From assembly GCF_004103735.1 (NCBI RefSeq), contig NZ_CP035281.1:1-64000 (forward strand): a DNA stretch of 64,000 nt, read 5' to 3'. Every line of letters begins with the position of its first letter. Positions within the stretch are counted from its first letter, which is position 1. A program made the translations under genes and the position numbers. Below, in pieces: positions 10,825 through 20,054 of this stretch. Source of the stretch: Aminipila luticellarii (lineage in GTDB: Bacteria; Bacillota; Clostridia; Peptostreptococcales; Anaerovoracaceae). The notes under the pieces are model-generated. The model made no database searches. It was not told where the DNA came from and worked only from the letters and a program-made list of their open reading frames with translations.

Positions 10825-11811
10825 ATGAAGAGAGTCTTTTCGGGCGTACAGCCCACAGGAAATATACACATAGGAAATTATCTGGGAGCGCTGCGACAAT
10901 TTGTTGAGCTTCAAAACGATAATGAATGCATCTACTGCATAGTGGACATGCACTCTATTACCGTGCCGCAGGATCCAAAGGAACTGAGAAAGCATACGTT
11001 GGACGTGGCTGCTTTATATATGGCTATAGGTGTTGACCCGAGCAAGGCCATTGTATTTGTACAATCCGATGTTCCCGGACATGCTGAATTATCTTGGGTG
11101 CTTACCTGCTCTTCTTATACGGGAGAGCTTTCCAGAATGACTCAGTTTAAAGATAAGAGCAAGGGAAAGGAATCCGCACCGACGGGGCTTTTTTCATATC
11201 CTATTTTAATGGCGGCGGATATTCTTTTGTACGATACAGATCTTGTCCCCGTGGGAAATGACCAGAAACAGCATATTGAGCTGTGCAGAGATCTGGCGAT
11301 TCGAATAAACAATAAGTACGGAGAAACCTTTGTCGTTCCGGACGGACGATTTTTAAAGGAAGGGGCCAGAATCATGGCTCTGGATGATCCGACCAGCAAG
11401 ATGAGCAAAAGTGCGGAAAATCCGCTCAGCAGGATCTCACTGTTGGACGACGAGTCAAAAATTAAGAAAGCCATCATGCGCTCTACAACAGATTCAGAGG
11501 GAACCATTCGTTTTGATGTGGAACAGAAGCCGGGCATCAGCAACCTGATGAATATTTACAGCTCCTTTTCAGGCCTGTCTATAGCAGATATTGAGAAGAA
11601 ATATGACGGCTGCGGATACGGAGACTTTAAAAAGGATTTGGTTCAGGTGACCTTTGAGGCTCTTAAGCCAATAAAAGAAAGATATGAAGAGATTAGAAAT
11701 TCGGACGAGTTAATCAGAATATTAAAGGATGGCGCGGAGAAAGCCAATGATATTTCTGAAAAAACCATGGCGAGAGTAAAAGAAAGATTTGGCTTAGGGA
11801 TTGGAAAATAA
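10825..11811 (+). CDS. trpS: Tryptophanyl-tRNA synthetase
   Basis: TrpRS is a class I aminoacyl-tRNA synthetase that charges tRNA-Trp. The 328-residue protein has the normal bacterial length. The nucleotide-binding HIGH motif appears as GNIHIGNYLGAL near the N-terminus and KMSKS as SKMSKSAENP. The start has CGGAGG upstream. It follows the sigma factor gene by 15 bases, so it may share its transcript. No T-box leader fits in that space. Confidence 0.97.
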   Translation: MKRVFSGVQPTGNIHIGNYLGALRQFVELQNDNECIYCIVDMHSITVPQDPKELRKHTLDVAALYMAIGVDPSKAIVFVQSDVPGHAELSWVLTCSSYTGELSRMTQFKDKSKGKESAPTGLFSYPILMAADILLYDTDLVPVGNDQKQHIELCRDLAIRINNKYGETFVVPDGRFLKEGARIMALDDPTSKMSKSAENPLSRISLLDDESKIKKAIMRSTTDSEGTIRFDVEQKPGISNLMNIYSSFSGLSIADIEKKYDGCGYGDFKKDLVQVTFEALKPIKERYEEIRNSDELIRILKDGAEKANDISEKTMARVKERFGLGIGK

Positions 11812-11812
11812 A

Positions 11813-12685
11813 ATGAACGAGATGAAAAAAGAATTCAACTGGAAGAGATCTTTAATCGATTATACACTGATTACATTAGGATTGTTTTTAGTAGCAGCAG
11901 GTGTGTACTTTTTTAAAATGCCGAACAACTTTTCTACAGGGGGCGTCAGCGGTATATCTATCCTGCTTTCTGCCGTTGTGCCTATGTCAAAGGCAACCCT
12001 GATGGCCGTCATAAACATGCTGCTTCTGGGTGTTGGCTTTATATTTTTAGGAACTTCCTTCGGGATAAGAACACTGTATGGTTCAGTCGTATTATCCTTT
12101 TTTGTAAAGTTTTTTGAGCATCTGATCCCGTTGGACAGACCTATGACGGATCAGCCTTTACTGGAACTTGTTTTTGCAGTGATACTTCCTGCCGTCGGAT
12201 CAGCCATTTTATTTAACTATTCAGCCAGCAGCGGAGGCACAGATATTATCGCTATGATCTTAAAAAAATATACAGCCTTAGACATAGGAAAAGCACTGTT
12301 TTGTACCGATGCGATCATTGCTGTGACCAGCGGTATCATGTTTGGAGTAACTACCGGTTTATTTTCTGTACTGGGGCTTTTAGCAAAAGCTGTGGTTGTG
12401 GATAACGTAATGGAAGGAATTAATGTTTCAAAGTATTTCACCATTATTACAGATAGACCGGAAGAGGTCAGTGAATTTATCCATTCCCAGCTGCGGCGCG
12501 GTGCTACGAAATATAAATGTATTGGTACATATGACAATAAAGAGCGGTTTGTGATCATGTCTGTTATGAATCGGGCACAGGCGAAACAGTTAAGAGATTA
12601 TATCCGGCGGGATGATCCTCAGGCCTTCGTAATTATAACCAATTCAAGCAATATATTGGGGAAGGGTTTCAGAACTCCGATGTAA
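11813..12685 (+). CDS. YitT family membrane protein (DUF161/DUF2179)
   Basis: This is an inner-membrane protein of unknown biochemical function. The N-terminal two-thirds holds five to six membrane segments (for example around YTLITLGLFLVAAGVYFF and LMAVINMLLLGVGFIFLG). The C-terminal part (about residues 215-290) is the soluble DUF2179 domain with IITDRPEEVSEFIHSQLRRGAT. I chose ATG 11813 with GGA just upstream. An in-frame TTG at 11801 would overlap trpS. Length is typical of the family. Confidence 0.88.
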   Translation: MNEMKKEFNWKRSLIDYTLITLGLFLVAAGVYFFKMPNNFSTGGVSGISILLSAVVPMSKATLMAVINMLLLGVGFIFLGTSFGIRTLYGSVVLSFFVKFFEHLIPLDRPMTDQPLLELVFAVILPAVGSAILFNYSASSGGTDIIAMILKKYTALDIGKALFCTDAIIAVTSGIMFGVTTGLFSVLGLLAKAVVVDNVMEGINVSKYFTIITDRPEEVSEFIHSQLRRGATKYKCIGTYDNKERFVIMSVMNRAQAKQLRDYIRRDDPQAFVIITNSSNILGKGFRTPM

Positions 12686-12701
12686 AAAATATAAAAAGAA
12701 A

Positions 12702-12743
12702 AAGGACAGAGGATTGATTGCTAAACCTCTGTCCTTCACTTTT
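12702..12743. terminator. Bidirectional terminator between yitT-like gene and plsC
   Basis: AAGGACAGAGG (12702-12712) pairs with CCTCTGTCCTT (12726-12736), with a T-run on the right and an A-run on the left. It lies between convergent genes and should work in both directions. Confidence 0.8.
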
Positions 12744-12744
12744 T

Positions 12745-13485
12745 TTACTTACTTTTTAATTTATTCAGTCCTTTACGGACGATTTGTTCCACTTCAGCAG
12801 CCAGATTAGAGGCTTCCGTCCGGGAGAGTCCGGCGGTTTCAATCATAGGGTGTATGAGAAAATCAACGGTAAAGTTGCCCTGCATGTAGCCCTTTTCTTC
12901 AAAAAGCTTGTAAGTCCCATTTATGGAAATCGGAACGATAGGAACGCCGGGCTTGGTAGCAAGCCGTAAGCTTCCTTTTTTAAATTCAGATATTTCCCCA
13001 CCTTTACTTCGGTGTCCTTCGGGAAAAACAACCATTGAAAAGCCCTGCTTTATAAATTCAACAGCGGTCTCTATAGAGCGAAGGGACCCTCTCGGGTCAT
13101 CCCGGTCAATCATAACACTTCGAATATTTTTAATCCACTCCCCATAGAAGGGAAGCTTGCTTAAACTTTTTTTGGCGATAAATCCGGTCTGAAATGCGTC
13201 TAAGACCGCACAGCAAATGGGAATATCTCCGTATCCCTGATGGTTAGCCACAAATACGACCGGCCCTTTTTCCGGAAGATTTTCTTTTCCCAGAACGTTT
13301 AAGTGAATATTTAAATCCCGCACAAGGCGTTTCCCCCACGTAGAGGTGGCCTTGAGAATATATTCTCTTTCTTTTTCAACGTCCCCAAGTTCCCTGTATT
13401 TATATATATTTTTTTTATGTTTTTTAAGCTCCGGCAATGCTGACATAAATTCAACAGCCATCGGTATATTTCGTATAATTTTCAT
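12745..13485 (-). CDS. plsC: 1-acyl-sn-glycerol-3-phosphate acyltransferase (PlsC family)
   Basis: PlsC-type enzymes transfer an acyl chain to lysophosphatidic acid to make phosphatidic acid at the membrane. The catalytic motif appears as NHQGYGD (NHx4D) and the phosphate-binding motif as FPEGHRSKGG. I place the start at 13485 (MKIIRNIPM) because TGGAG lies just upstream; the reading frame is open to 13533. The resulting 246 residues fit the family. It is a single gene between converging and diverging neighbours. Substrate choice is inferred from the family only. Confidence 0.88.
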   Translation of the reverse strand: MKIIRNIPMAVEFMSALPELKKHKKNIYKYRELGDVEKEREYILKATSTWGKRLVRDLNIHLNVLGKENLPEKGPVVFVANHQGYGDIPICCAVLDAFQTGFIAKKSLSKLPFYGEWIKNIRSVMIDRDDPRGSLRSIETAVEFIKQGFSMVVFPEGHRSKGGEISEFKKGSLRLATKPGVPIVPISINGTYKLFEEKGYMQGNFTVDFLIHPMIETAGLSRTEASNLAAEVEQIVRKGLNKLKSK

Positions 13486-13650
13486 ATTTTCTCCATTCTG
13501 ACCAAAATTAAAGTTTGAATTTATTCCGAACAACAGACTGTGTCTTTTTATAATACCATATAATTAACAAAATATTAATGACTAATTTTCATAAATACAT
13601 AGTATAATGAACGCAATGATTGGAATGCGGCGTTGTCGCAAGGAGAAGGT

Positions 13651-14295
13651 ATGAACAAAAAAAGAATTTTTATTTTTAGCGGAGCGATAGTGATTTTCGC
13701 TTTTATATGGTTTTACGTCAGCCGTTCTATGGCAGAGGGAAAACCGTTAATTTTTGATACGATTGTCAGCAGTGCCATTATTGGATTTAGAAATGAATTT
13801 TTGAACGAGATTTTAACGGGAATAACTTATTTAGGCAATTCAAAGACTATTATTTTTTTCTGTGTAATATTGCTTTTCTTTAAAAGAACAAGGATAGAAT
13901 ATGGAATGCCGCTGGCCATTGCCGCCTCCTGTTCTTCTGCGATACATACGTTTGTGAAAATAATGGTGCACAGGCCCAGACCTCCTGTGGAAAACTTCCT
14001 GATTTCACAAGGTGGATTTAGTTTCCCAAGTGGACATTCCTGCTCAGGCCTTGTATTTTATGGACTGTTTGCATATCTGATTTTCCACAATGCTGTGGAT
14101 AAAACTGTGCATAAAGTAATGGGAACATTGTTTATAATACTGTTTATAGCCATCGGAATCAGCAGAATATATGTGGGCGTACATTATCCTACGGATGTTT
14201 TGGCAGGATGGGCATTGGGACTGTCCATATTAATGGTGACCATTGAGATTCTGGAAAGGCTGAGAAACAGAAGGAAAATATCTAAAGAGCAATAG
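13651..14295 (+). CDS. PAP2 superfamily membrane phosphatase
   Basis: This protein of 214 residues is likely a lipid phosphatase, for phosphatidic acid or undecaprenyl diphosphate. The three PAP2 motifs are present: KIMVHRPRPP, FPSGHSCSG and SRIYVGVHYPTDVLAG. About five membrane segments surround them. The ATG at 13651 follows AAGGAGAAGG; an in-frame TTG at 13633 lacks a comparable site. A -10 hexamer TATAAT (13603-13608) lies upstream without a clear -35. The next gene, idi, also belongs to isoprenoid metabolism, which hints at an undecaprenyl-diphosphate role. Confidence 0.88.
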   Translation: MNKKRIFIFSGAIVIFAFIWFYVSRSMAEGKPLIFDTIVSSAIIGFRNEFLNEILTGITYLGNSKTIIFFCVILLFFKRTRIEYGMPLAIAASCSSAIHTFVKIMVHRPRPPVENFLISQGGFSFPSGHSCSGLVFYGLFAYLIFHNAVDKTVHKVMGTLFIILFIAIGISRIYVGVHYPTDVLAGWALGLSILMVTIEILERLRNRRKISKEQ

Positions 14296-14318
14296 TATAA
14301 AAAAGGAATGACATTTTT

Positions 14319-14870
14319 ATGATAAAGAAAAATAAGATAGTACGAAATGAAGTTATTTTAGTGGATACTGAGGATAAGCCCGTAGGAAAAGCTTCAAAAA
14401 CAGAAGCACATAGGAAACCACTGCTCCACCGGGCATTTTCTGTATTTTTGTATCATGAGGACAGGCTGTTAATTCAGCAGAGGGCTTTTGATAAGTACCA
14501 TTCCGGGGGATTATGGGCAAATACCTGCTGCTCACACCCCGGAGACGAGTTGGAAATAACCAAGGATGCGGAACAACGGTTGTTTGATGAAACCGGCATC
14601 CAGTGCAGCGTAAAAGAAATTTTCTGCTTTGAATATGAGCATCAATTTGATGAAGCTTTATATGAACATGAGTATGATCATGTAATGGTGGGAGATTTTG
14701 ACGGAGACTTTCAGCCCAATCCGGCGGAAGTGGAGGCTATGCGTTGGATTACCTTTTCTGAATTGGAAAAAGAGATGGCGGAAGAACCGCAGAAATTTGC
14801 CCCCTGGTTTGTTATAGCTGCACCCAGAGTTATGGAGTATTTGAAAGTTGGAAGAAAAAAATATAAGTAA
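14319..14870 (+). CDS. idi: Isopentenyl-diphosphate delta-isomerase, type I
   Basis: Idi interconverts isopentenyl and dimethylallyl diphosphate using a Nudix fold with metal. The 183-residue protein shows the active-site cysteine motif NTCCSHP, the catalytic EHEYDHV motif and the metal site region AEQRLFDETGI. Type I enzymes are less common in Clostridia that use the MEP pathway, where Idi is optional. AAGGAATG precedes the ATG. A strong terminator follows. Confidence 0.93.
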   Translation: MIKKNKIVRNEVILVDTEDKPVGKASKTEAHRKPLLHRAFSVFLYHEDRLLIQQRAFDKYHSGGLWANTCCSHPGDELEITKDAEQRLFDETGIQCSVKEIFCFEYEHQFDEALYEHEYDHVMVGDFDGDFQPNPAEVEAMRWITFSELEKEMAEEPQKFAPWFVIAAPRVMEYLKVGRKKYK

Positions 14871-14901
14871 ATAAGGAACGTTTAAATAAAACAGTTACGC
14901 A

Positions 14902-14955
14902 AAGGAGCTGTCTCTTTATGATTTTTTAATCATTTTGAGACCAGCTCCTTTTTTT
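14902..14955 (+). terminator. Rho-independent terminator after idi
   Basis: AAGGAGCTG (14902-14910) pairs with CAGCTCCTT (14942-14950), extended by CTC/GAG, and is followed by seven Ts. The last T of the run is also the first base of the sigma-54 -24 element, so the accessory locus starts right at this terminator. Confidence 0.88.
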
Positions 14956-14970
14956 GGCACATAAATTGCG
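14955..14970 (+). promoter_or_regulatory. Sigma-54 (-24/-12) promoter 1
   Basis: TGGCAC (14955-14960), five bases, then TTGC (14966-14969) fits the sigma-54 consensus TGGCAC-N5-TTGC exactly. It would drive the small open frame at 15024 and the chemoreceptor at 15126. No TTGTTGC-N6-GCAACAA element was found upstream of it. Confidence 0.82.
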
Positions 14971-15023
14971 AATATTTGGAAGTAAGCAGGCAGTTTTGCC
15001 ATTAATGAAGGAGGTTTTGTTTT

Positions 15024-15083
15024 ATGTTAAAAAGATCAATATCTTTTGCAGCCAAACAAAGTAAAAGCTGCAGAAAAAATTAA
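15024..15083 (+). CDS. Possible 19-residue leader peptide
   Basis: An ATG at 15024 opens a 19-codon frame (MLKRSISFAAKQSKSCRKN, then TAA). It is preceded by a near-perfect AAGGAGG (15008-15014) at good spacing. It is basic with no membrane segment. It lies between sigma-54 promoter 1 and the chemoreceptor gene. The ribosome site is better than those of most large genes here, so translation is likely, but a function is unknown. It could be a leader, a small protein or a decayed gene start. Confidence 0.45.
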   Translation: MLKRSISFAAKQSKSCRKN

Positions 15084-15125
15084 TTCGCTATTATAGATGA
15101 TTTATTTAATTAGGAGAAATTAAGA

Positions 15126-17141
15126 ATGAAAAAATTAAATAGTTTATTTTTTAAGATTTTTACAGTATCCATCATATGCATGATTATCCCCTTGGTCGTA
15201 AACATGTTCTATATTAGTTTTTCTGCTACAAATTCACTGGAAGAAAAGATTAAAAACTCTCTGGCAAATTCGGCATTAGAAAAATCCAATCAAATTTCTC
15301 TGGCCTTTGAGGATATTTCTAAAACCACTCAGGCAATTGCCACCCAGCCATATGTTATTGAATATTTTAAAGAGCTGAACAGAAATAAGCAAGTAGATGA
15401 TTCAAAGACACAAATTATGGCAAATTACATAAAAGGATTATTTGACAGTGCAGACGGGCTGTATGAAAATATTTTTTTTGGATATGAAGGAATGACTTTA
15501 ATTGATGGGCTTGGGGGAACATCTGTTGGACACGTGTACGACGATGAACAAGAACCGTGGTATAAAACAGTGATGGGTGATCCCGAGGCTTATATAGGTA
15601 ATCCTCAGCCTTCTCCGGTTTCTGATATTCCTAATATTATTTTAGCGTATCCTGTAATTGAGCCAGATTCAAATCAGATACTGGCAGCTTTTGCGGTTGC
15701 TACGGATCTTAACAAAGTTACAAAAACTTTGGTCAAGACGAATTCAATAGATAAAAGTAAAACGCTTTTAATCGATTCTTCGGGACAAGTTTTAGGAGCA
15801 GAAGACAAATCAAAAATCTTAAAGCTGAACTTTAGTGAAGAAAAAGGCGACGTGCAGGATTTTTATAGGCAGGTAATAAAAAATAGTTCAGGAATTGGCT
15901 ATTTTACATTGAATGGAGTGGAGAATATTGCATCCTATGATAAAGTGCAGCAATTTGATATGTATGTTTTAAATTACATGCCGGTGACGCAATTTACAAA
16001 AGATGTTAATAAGCTTCAGCACGGAATGATTCTGGTAATGGTTATTTCAATTTTTATATGTGTAATTATTACAAGTATCTTGTCTAGAAAAATTATAAAG
16101 CCTATTAAAAAAATTCAGAACGGAGCGGACAGGCTGGCAAGTGGAGATCTCAATGTAAACATTGATATTTCTTCAAATGATGAAGTTGGCAGTTTAGCTA
16201 AATCGATAAGCAGTCTGACCGATAGACTAAAAAAATATATAGACTACATAGAAGAAAGCTCCGATATTTTAAATCAGTATGCAAGGGGTGATTTTAGAGT
16301 AAAGCTTGTAAATGATTATACGGGAGAATTCAAAAAATTAAAAAATGCGCTTGTGAATGTAAGCAATATGCAGAAACAGGTGCTTGGAGAAATCAAAGAG
16401 TCTTCAAATCTGATTAACAGCCATGCTGAGCAGATGGCATCGGGTGCCGCGGTCATATCTCAGGGTGCCACTGAACAGGCCAGTGCTGTTGAGGAGCTGT
16501 CTGCAGAAATAAATGAAATACATACTGCCATGAATCATACTGCAGGTAAGGCTAACGAAGCTGGTGAAAAGTCAGAGAAGGCAGCAGGCGAGGTAAAAAA
16601 TGGAAATGAAAAAATGAAAGATTTGTTGATTGCCATGAATGAAATCAGTGCGTCTTCAAAACAAATCGAAAATATTATCAAAGTAATTGATGATATAGCC
16701 TTTCAGACCAACATATTGGCTTTGAATGCTGCTGTTGAAGCTGCCCGTGCCGGCTCGGCCGGGAAAGGGTTTGCTGTTGTAGCAGACGAAGTGAGAAATC
16801 TTGCAGGAAAGTCGGCAGAAGCGGCCAAGCAGACTACTGAGCTGATAGAAAATTCTATAGCTGCCATTGATAAGGGAACCGTATTGGCAAATGACACCGG
16901 TAAAACTTTATCGGAAATAGTAAATTCCACGAATCAGGCAAGTGCATTGATTTCTGAGATAGCACAGATGTCTCAGGACGGAGCACAATCCGTGAGCCAG
17001 GTAAAATTAGGAATAGAGCAAATCTCTACCGTAGTTCAACAAAACGCCGGTTCATCACAGGAATCCGCAGCCAACAGCGAAGAATTAGCAGCGCAAGTTG
17101 AAAAGCTGGATACATTAGTAGGTAGATTTAAAGTGGATTAA
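15126..17141 (+). CDS. Methyl-accepting chemotaxis protein
   Basis: This 671-residue chemoreceptor has a first membrane helix (about residues 8-31), an extracellular dCache-like sensor domain (about 35-285) and a second membrane helix (about 296-316). A HAMP domain ([21 protein letters not shown]) and the methyl-accepting signalling domain follow, with the conserved hairpin tip [20 protein letters not shown]. It lies between two sigma-54 promoters at the head of the catabolic locus. It may therefore sense the substrate of that pathway; that link is inferred. No CheR-tethering pentapeptide is seen at the C-terminus. Confidence 0.93.
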   Translation: MKKLNSLFFKIFTVSIICMIIPLVVNMFYISFSATNSLEEKIKNSLANSALEKSNQISLAFEDISKTTQAIATQPYVIEYFKELNRNKQVDDSKTQIMANYIKGLFDSADGLYENIFFGYEGMTLIDGLGGTSVGHVYDDEQEPWYKTVMGDPEAYIGNPQPSPVSDIPNIILAYPVIEPDSNQILAAFAVATDLNKVTKTLVKTNSIDKSKTLLIDSSGQVLGAEDKSKILKLNFSEEKGDVQDFYRQVIKNSSGIGYFTLNGVENIASYDKVQQFDMYVLNYMPVTQFTKDVNKLQHGMILVMVISIFICVIITSILSRKIIKPIKKIQNGADRLASGDLNVNIDISSNDEVGSLAKSISSLTDRLKKYIDYIEESSDILNQYARGDFRVKLVNDYTGEFKKLKNALVNVSNMQKQVLGEIKESSNLINSHAEQMASGAAVISQGATEQASAVEELSAEINEIHTAMNHTAGKANEAGEKSEKAAGEVKNGNEKMKDLLIAMNEISASSKQIENIIKVIDDIAFQTNILALNAAVEAARAGSAGKGFAVVADEVRNLAGKSAEAAKQTTELIENSIAAIDKGTVLANDTGKTLSEIVNSTNQASALISEIAQMSQDGAQSVSQVKLGIEQISTVVQQNAGSSQESAANSEELAAQVEKLDTLVGRFKVD

Positions 17142-17157
17142 GAAAATAAAACTGTTT

Positions 17158-17173
17158 TGGCATATAAATTGCA
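17158..17173 (+). promoter_or_regulatory. Sigma-54 (-24/-12) promoter 2, upstream of abfD
   Basis: TGGCAT (17158-17163), ATAAA, then TTGCA (17169-17173) fits the sigma-54 consensus. It starts 17 bases after the chemoreceptor stop and lies 50 bases upstream of the abfD start codon. Its sequence closely matches promoters 1 and 3. Confidence 0.82.
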
Positions 17174-17222
17174 AACAATTAAGAGTGAAAGTAATTCATT
17201 GTTAGTTAAGGAGGATTCATTT

Positions 17223-18695
17223 ATGTTAATGACAGGAGCTCAGTATATTGAGAGTTTAAGAAAATTAAATACAAGAGTCTATATGTTCGGTGAGAAGATA
17301 GAAAATTGGGTGGATCACCCCATAATCCGGCCTTCCATCAACTGTGTGGCGATGACCTATGATCTGGCTCAGGACCCTCAGTATGCAGATTTAATGACAA
17401 CAAAATCAAGTCTGACCGGGAAGACCATCAACCGGTTCGCTCACCTGCATCAGAGCACGGATGATCTGAAGAAAAAAGTAAAGATGCAGAGGCTGTGCGG
17501 CCAGAAAACAGCTTCCTGCTTCCAGAGATGTGTGGGAATGGATGCATTTAATGCGGTATTCTCAACTACATACGAGATCGATCAGAAGTATGGAACTGAG
17601 TATCACAAAAACTTTATAGAGTATCTGAAATACATCCAGGAGAAGGACCTGATCGTAGACGGAGCCATGACAGATCCCAAGGGAAACAGAGGAGCGTCTC
17701 CAGCCGGGCAGAAAGATGCCGATCTTTTCTTACGGATCGTTGAAAGAAGGGAAGACGGGATCGTTGTAAGAGGAGCCAAGACCCACCAGACCGGGTCCAT
17801 TAATTCTCATGAGCATTTGATCATGCCGACCATCGCCATGACAGAAGCAGATAAGGACTATGCCGTATCCTTCGCATGTCCGTCCGATGCAGAAGGCCTG
17901 TATATGATCTACGGCAGACAGTCCTGTGATACCAGAAAGCTGGAAGAAGGGGCAGATATAGACCTTGGGAACAAGGAATACGGCGGACAGGAAGCGTTAG
18001 TGGTCTTTGATAATGTGTTCATTCCCAAAGACCGGATCTTCTTATGCGGCGAATATGATTTTGCAGGCATGATGGTAGAGCGATTCGCAGGATATCACAG
18101 GCAATCCTACGGCGGATGTAAGGTAGGAGTAGGAGATGTGGTGATCGGGGCGGCCGCACTGGCAGCAGACTATAATGGAGCCCAGAAGGCGTCCCATATA
18201 AAGGATAAGCTAATAGAGATGACCCATTTGAATGAGACCCTGTATTGCTGCGGAATCGCCTGTTCCTCAGAAGGATATCCGACGGCAGCAGGAAACTATC
18301 AGATCGATCTGCTCTTAGCCAATGTATGCAAGCAGAACATCACCAGATTTCCATATGAGATCGTAAGGCTGGCAGAAGATATTGCAGGGGGGCTGATGGT
18401 GACCATGCCGTCGGAGAAGGACTTTAAGTCGGAGACTGTAGTAGGAAAGAATGGAGAGACCATAGGAGATATCTGTAATAAGTATTTTGCCGGATCGCCG
18501 GAATATACCACGGAAGAGAGAATGAGGATCTTGAGATTCCTAGAGAACATCTGTCTGGGATCAGCCGCAGTAGGCTACCGGACAGAATCCATGCATGGAG
18601 CGGGATCACCGCAGGCGCAGAGGATCATGATCTCCCGTCAGGGTAATATCAATGCTAAAAAAGAGCTGGCTAAAACTATTGCAGGAATTAAATAA
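17223..18695 (+). CDS. abfD: 4-hydroxybutyryl-CoA dehydratase / vinylacetyl-CoA isomerase
   Basis: AbfD dehydrates 4-hydroxybutyryl-CoA to crotonyl-CoA by a ketyl-radical mechanism using FAD and a [4Fe-4S] cluster. From ATG 17223 the protein is 490 residues, the length of the Clostridium aminobutyricum enzyme. The cluster ligands fall in the right places: Cys99 and Cys103 (ASCFQRCVGMD), then His and Cys seven apart in YHRQSYGGC. The frame opens further upstream, but that stretch is the sigma-54 promoter, and AAGGAGG precedes 17223. GC content is higher here (a sampled 60-base line is 52%) than in the transporter gene nearby (37%). That may mean recent transfer. Confidence 0.95.
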   Translation: MLMTGAQYIESLRKLNTRVYMFGEKIENWVDHPIIRPSINCVAMTYDLAQDPQYADLMTTKSSLTGKTINRFAHLHQSTDDLKKKVKMQRLCGQKTASCFQRCVGMDAFNAVFSTTYEIDQKYGTEYHKNFIEYLKYIQEKDLIVDGAMTDPKGNRGASPAGQKDADLFLRIVERREDGIVVRGAKTHQTGSINSHEHLIMPTIAMTEADKDYAVSFACPSDAEGLYMIYGRQSCDTRKLEEGADIDLGNKEYGGQEALVVFDNVFIPKDRIFLCGEYDFAGMMVERFAGYHRQSYGGCKVGVGDVVIGAAALAADYNGAQKASHIKDKLIEMTHLNETLYCCGIACSSEGYPTAAGNYQIDLLLANVCKQNITRFPYEIVRLAEDIAGGLMVTMPSEKDFKSETVVGKNGETIGDICNKYFAGSPEYTTEERMRILRFLENICLGSAAVGYRTESMHGAGSPQAQRIMISRQGNINAKKELAKTIAGIK

Positions 18696-18742
18696 ACGAA
18701 AACAGGTAAATAAAGACAGATACAATTTTTAGGAGGTATGAA

Positions 18743-19921
18743 ATGCACGATGTAGTAATTGTAGCGGGGTGCAGAACACCCATTGGAACCATAGGAGGAC
18801 AATTTAAAGATATAACATCTCTGGATCTCTCTATTCCAGTGATGCAGAATCTGGTGAAAAGAGCAGGCATAGATCCCGCTATTATTGAAGATGTCATCTG
18901 GGGATGTAATTATCAGAGGACCTATCTTGAAAACAATCTGGCAAGGGTAGCTTTGGTAAAGGCAGGATTGCCAACCTCAGTCCCCGGTGTCACCATACAT
19001 AGAAACTGTACCTCTTCCATGTCATCTATACAGATGGGGTATTATCAGATAAAAGCAGGGGAGGCAGACTGTATCATGGCGGGAGGCGCAGACAGCATGA
19101 GTGCAGCGCCTCATATGGTGTTCGGCGCAAGATTTGGTAAAAAATTCGGGCATATGGAGCTGAGAGATTCCATGTGGGATTCTTTAACGAATTTAGGTGT
19201 GGGTCCTGCCATGGGAATAACCGCAGAGAACGTAGCAGAAAGATATGGAATTACAAGAGAAATGCAGGATGAGTATGCACTGTTATCACAAAAAAGAGCG
19301 GTACAAGCCATAGACAGCGGAAAGTTCAAAGAGGAGATCATCCCTGTAGCAGTAAAAAACAGAAAAGGCGAGACGGTGTATGATACGGATGAATATCCTA
19401 AGAGAGATGCCAGTATAGAGGGATTAAAGAAATTGAAGACTACTTTTAAAGAGAATGGAACGGTTACAGCTGGCAATGCTTCAGGGATGAACGATGCAGC
19501 GTCAGGTGTAATTCTGATGAGCGAAGAAAAGGCGAAAGAACTTGGAATTCCTGTTATAGCAAAGGTTTTAGCTGTGGCAACAACAGGTGTAGACCCGGAA
19601 GTAATGGGAATTGGCCCAATCAGTTCTTCAGAGAAAGCCTTAAGCAGAGCAGGTCTGAAAATTGGGGATATAGATTTGTTTGAAATAAATGAGGCCTTTG
19701 CCGCTCAGTGTCTGGCCTGTGAAAAGGAACTTGGAATAGATCGGGAAAAATTAAATGTAAACGGCGGCGGAATCTCTTTGGGACATCCGGTAGGTGCGAC
19801 AGGGTCCCGACTAGTGGTCACTCTTATGAATGAACTTAAAAAAAGAGATAAGAAATATGGTCTGGCGACTCTTTGCGCAGGGGGAGGTATGGGAACAGCA
19901 GTTATAATCGAAATGAAGTAA
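18743..19921 (+). CDS. Acetyl-CoA C-acetyltransferase (thiolase)
   Basis: Thiolases interconvert acetoacetyl-CoA and two acetyl-CoA, or cleave longer 3-oxoacyl-CoAs. The 392-residue protein has the acylated Cys89 (HRNCTSSMSS), the NEAFAAQ motif, His in GGISLGHPVGATGSR and the C-terminal Cys in CAGGGMGTA. All catalytic residues are present. AGGAGG lies 7 bases before the ATG. It follows abfD by 47 bases and is probably cotranscribed. In this locus it could recover acetyl-CoA from acetoacetyl-CoA formed after the BKACE step. Confidence 0.93.
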   Translation: MHDVVIVAGCRTPIGTIGGQFKDITSLDLSIPVMQNLVKRAGIDPAIIEDVIWGCNYQRTYLENNLARVALVKAGLPTSVPGVTIHRNCTSSMSSIQMGYYQIKAGEADCIMAGGADSMSAAPHMVFGARFGKKFGHMELRDSMWDSLTNLGVGPAMGITAENVAERYGITREMQDEYALLSQKRAVQAIDSGKFKEEIIPVAVKNRKGETVYDTDEYPKRDASIEGLKKLKTTFKENGTVTAGNASGMNDAASGVILMSEEKAKELGIPVIAKVLAVATTGVDPEVMGIGPISSSEKALSRAGLKIGDIDLFEINEAFAAQCLACEKELGIDREKLNVNGGGISLGHPVGATGSRLVVTLMNELKKRDKKYGLATLCAGGGMGTAVIIEMK

Positions 19922-19947
19922 GCTGGTAGAATAAAAGGTTTAACAGG

Positions 19948-19989
19948 TCAGCCGCAGTTTGTTGCAAATTTGCAACAAACTGCGGCTGA
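19948..19989. promoter_or_regulatory. 42-bp perfect palindrome with activator-site core
   Basis: Bases 19948-19968 are the exact reverse complement of 19969-19989, and TTTT follows. As RNA it would form a very stable hairpin and act as a terminator for abfD-thiolase. Its centre, 19959-19978, is TTGTTGC-N6-GCAACAA. That element also lies upstream of the sigma-54 promoters at 27507 (identical arms) and 21317 (diverged arms), so it could also bind the activator. Confidence 0.75.
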
Positions 19990-20054
19990 TTTTGATAAAT
20001 AAGGCTTATAGCTGATATAAAAATTTATTTGTCAAAGAAGAAAGGAGAAAATTT

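Noticed and set aside
13603-13643. Third copy of the dispersed repeat upstream of the PAP2 gene
   Set aside because: TATAATGA...GCGGCGTTGTCGC resembles the repeat's first half but has too many differences to claim from reading alone.
17157-17222. In-frame upstream extension of abfD to a TTG at 17157
   Set aside because: The extension is the sigma-54 promoter itself, and starting at 17223 gives exactly the known 490-residue length with AAGGAGG upstream.
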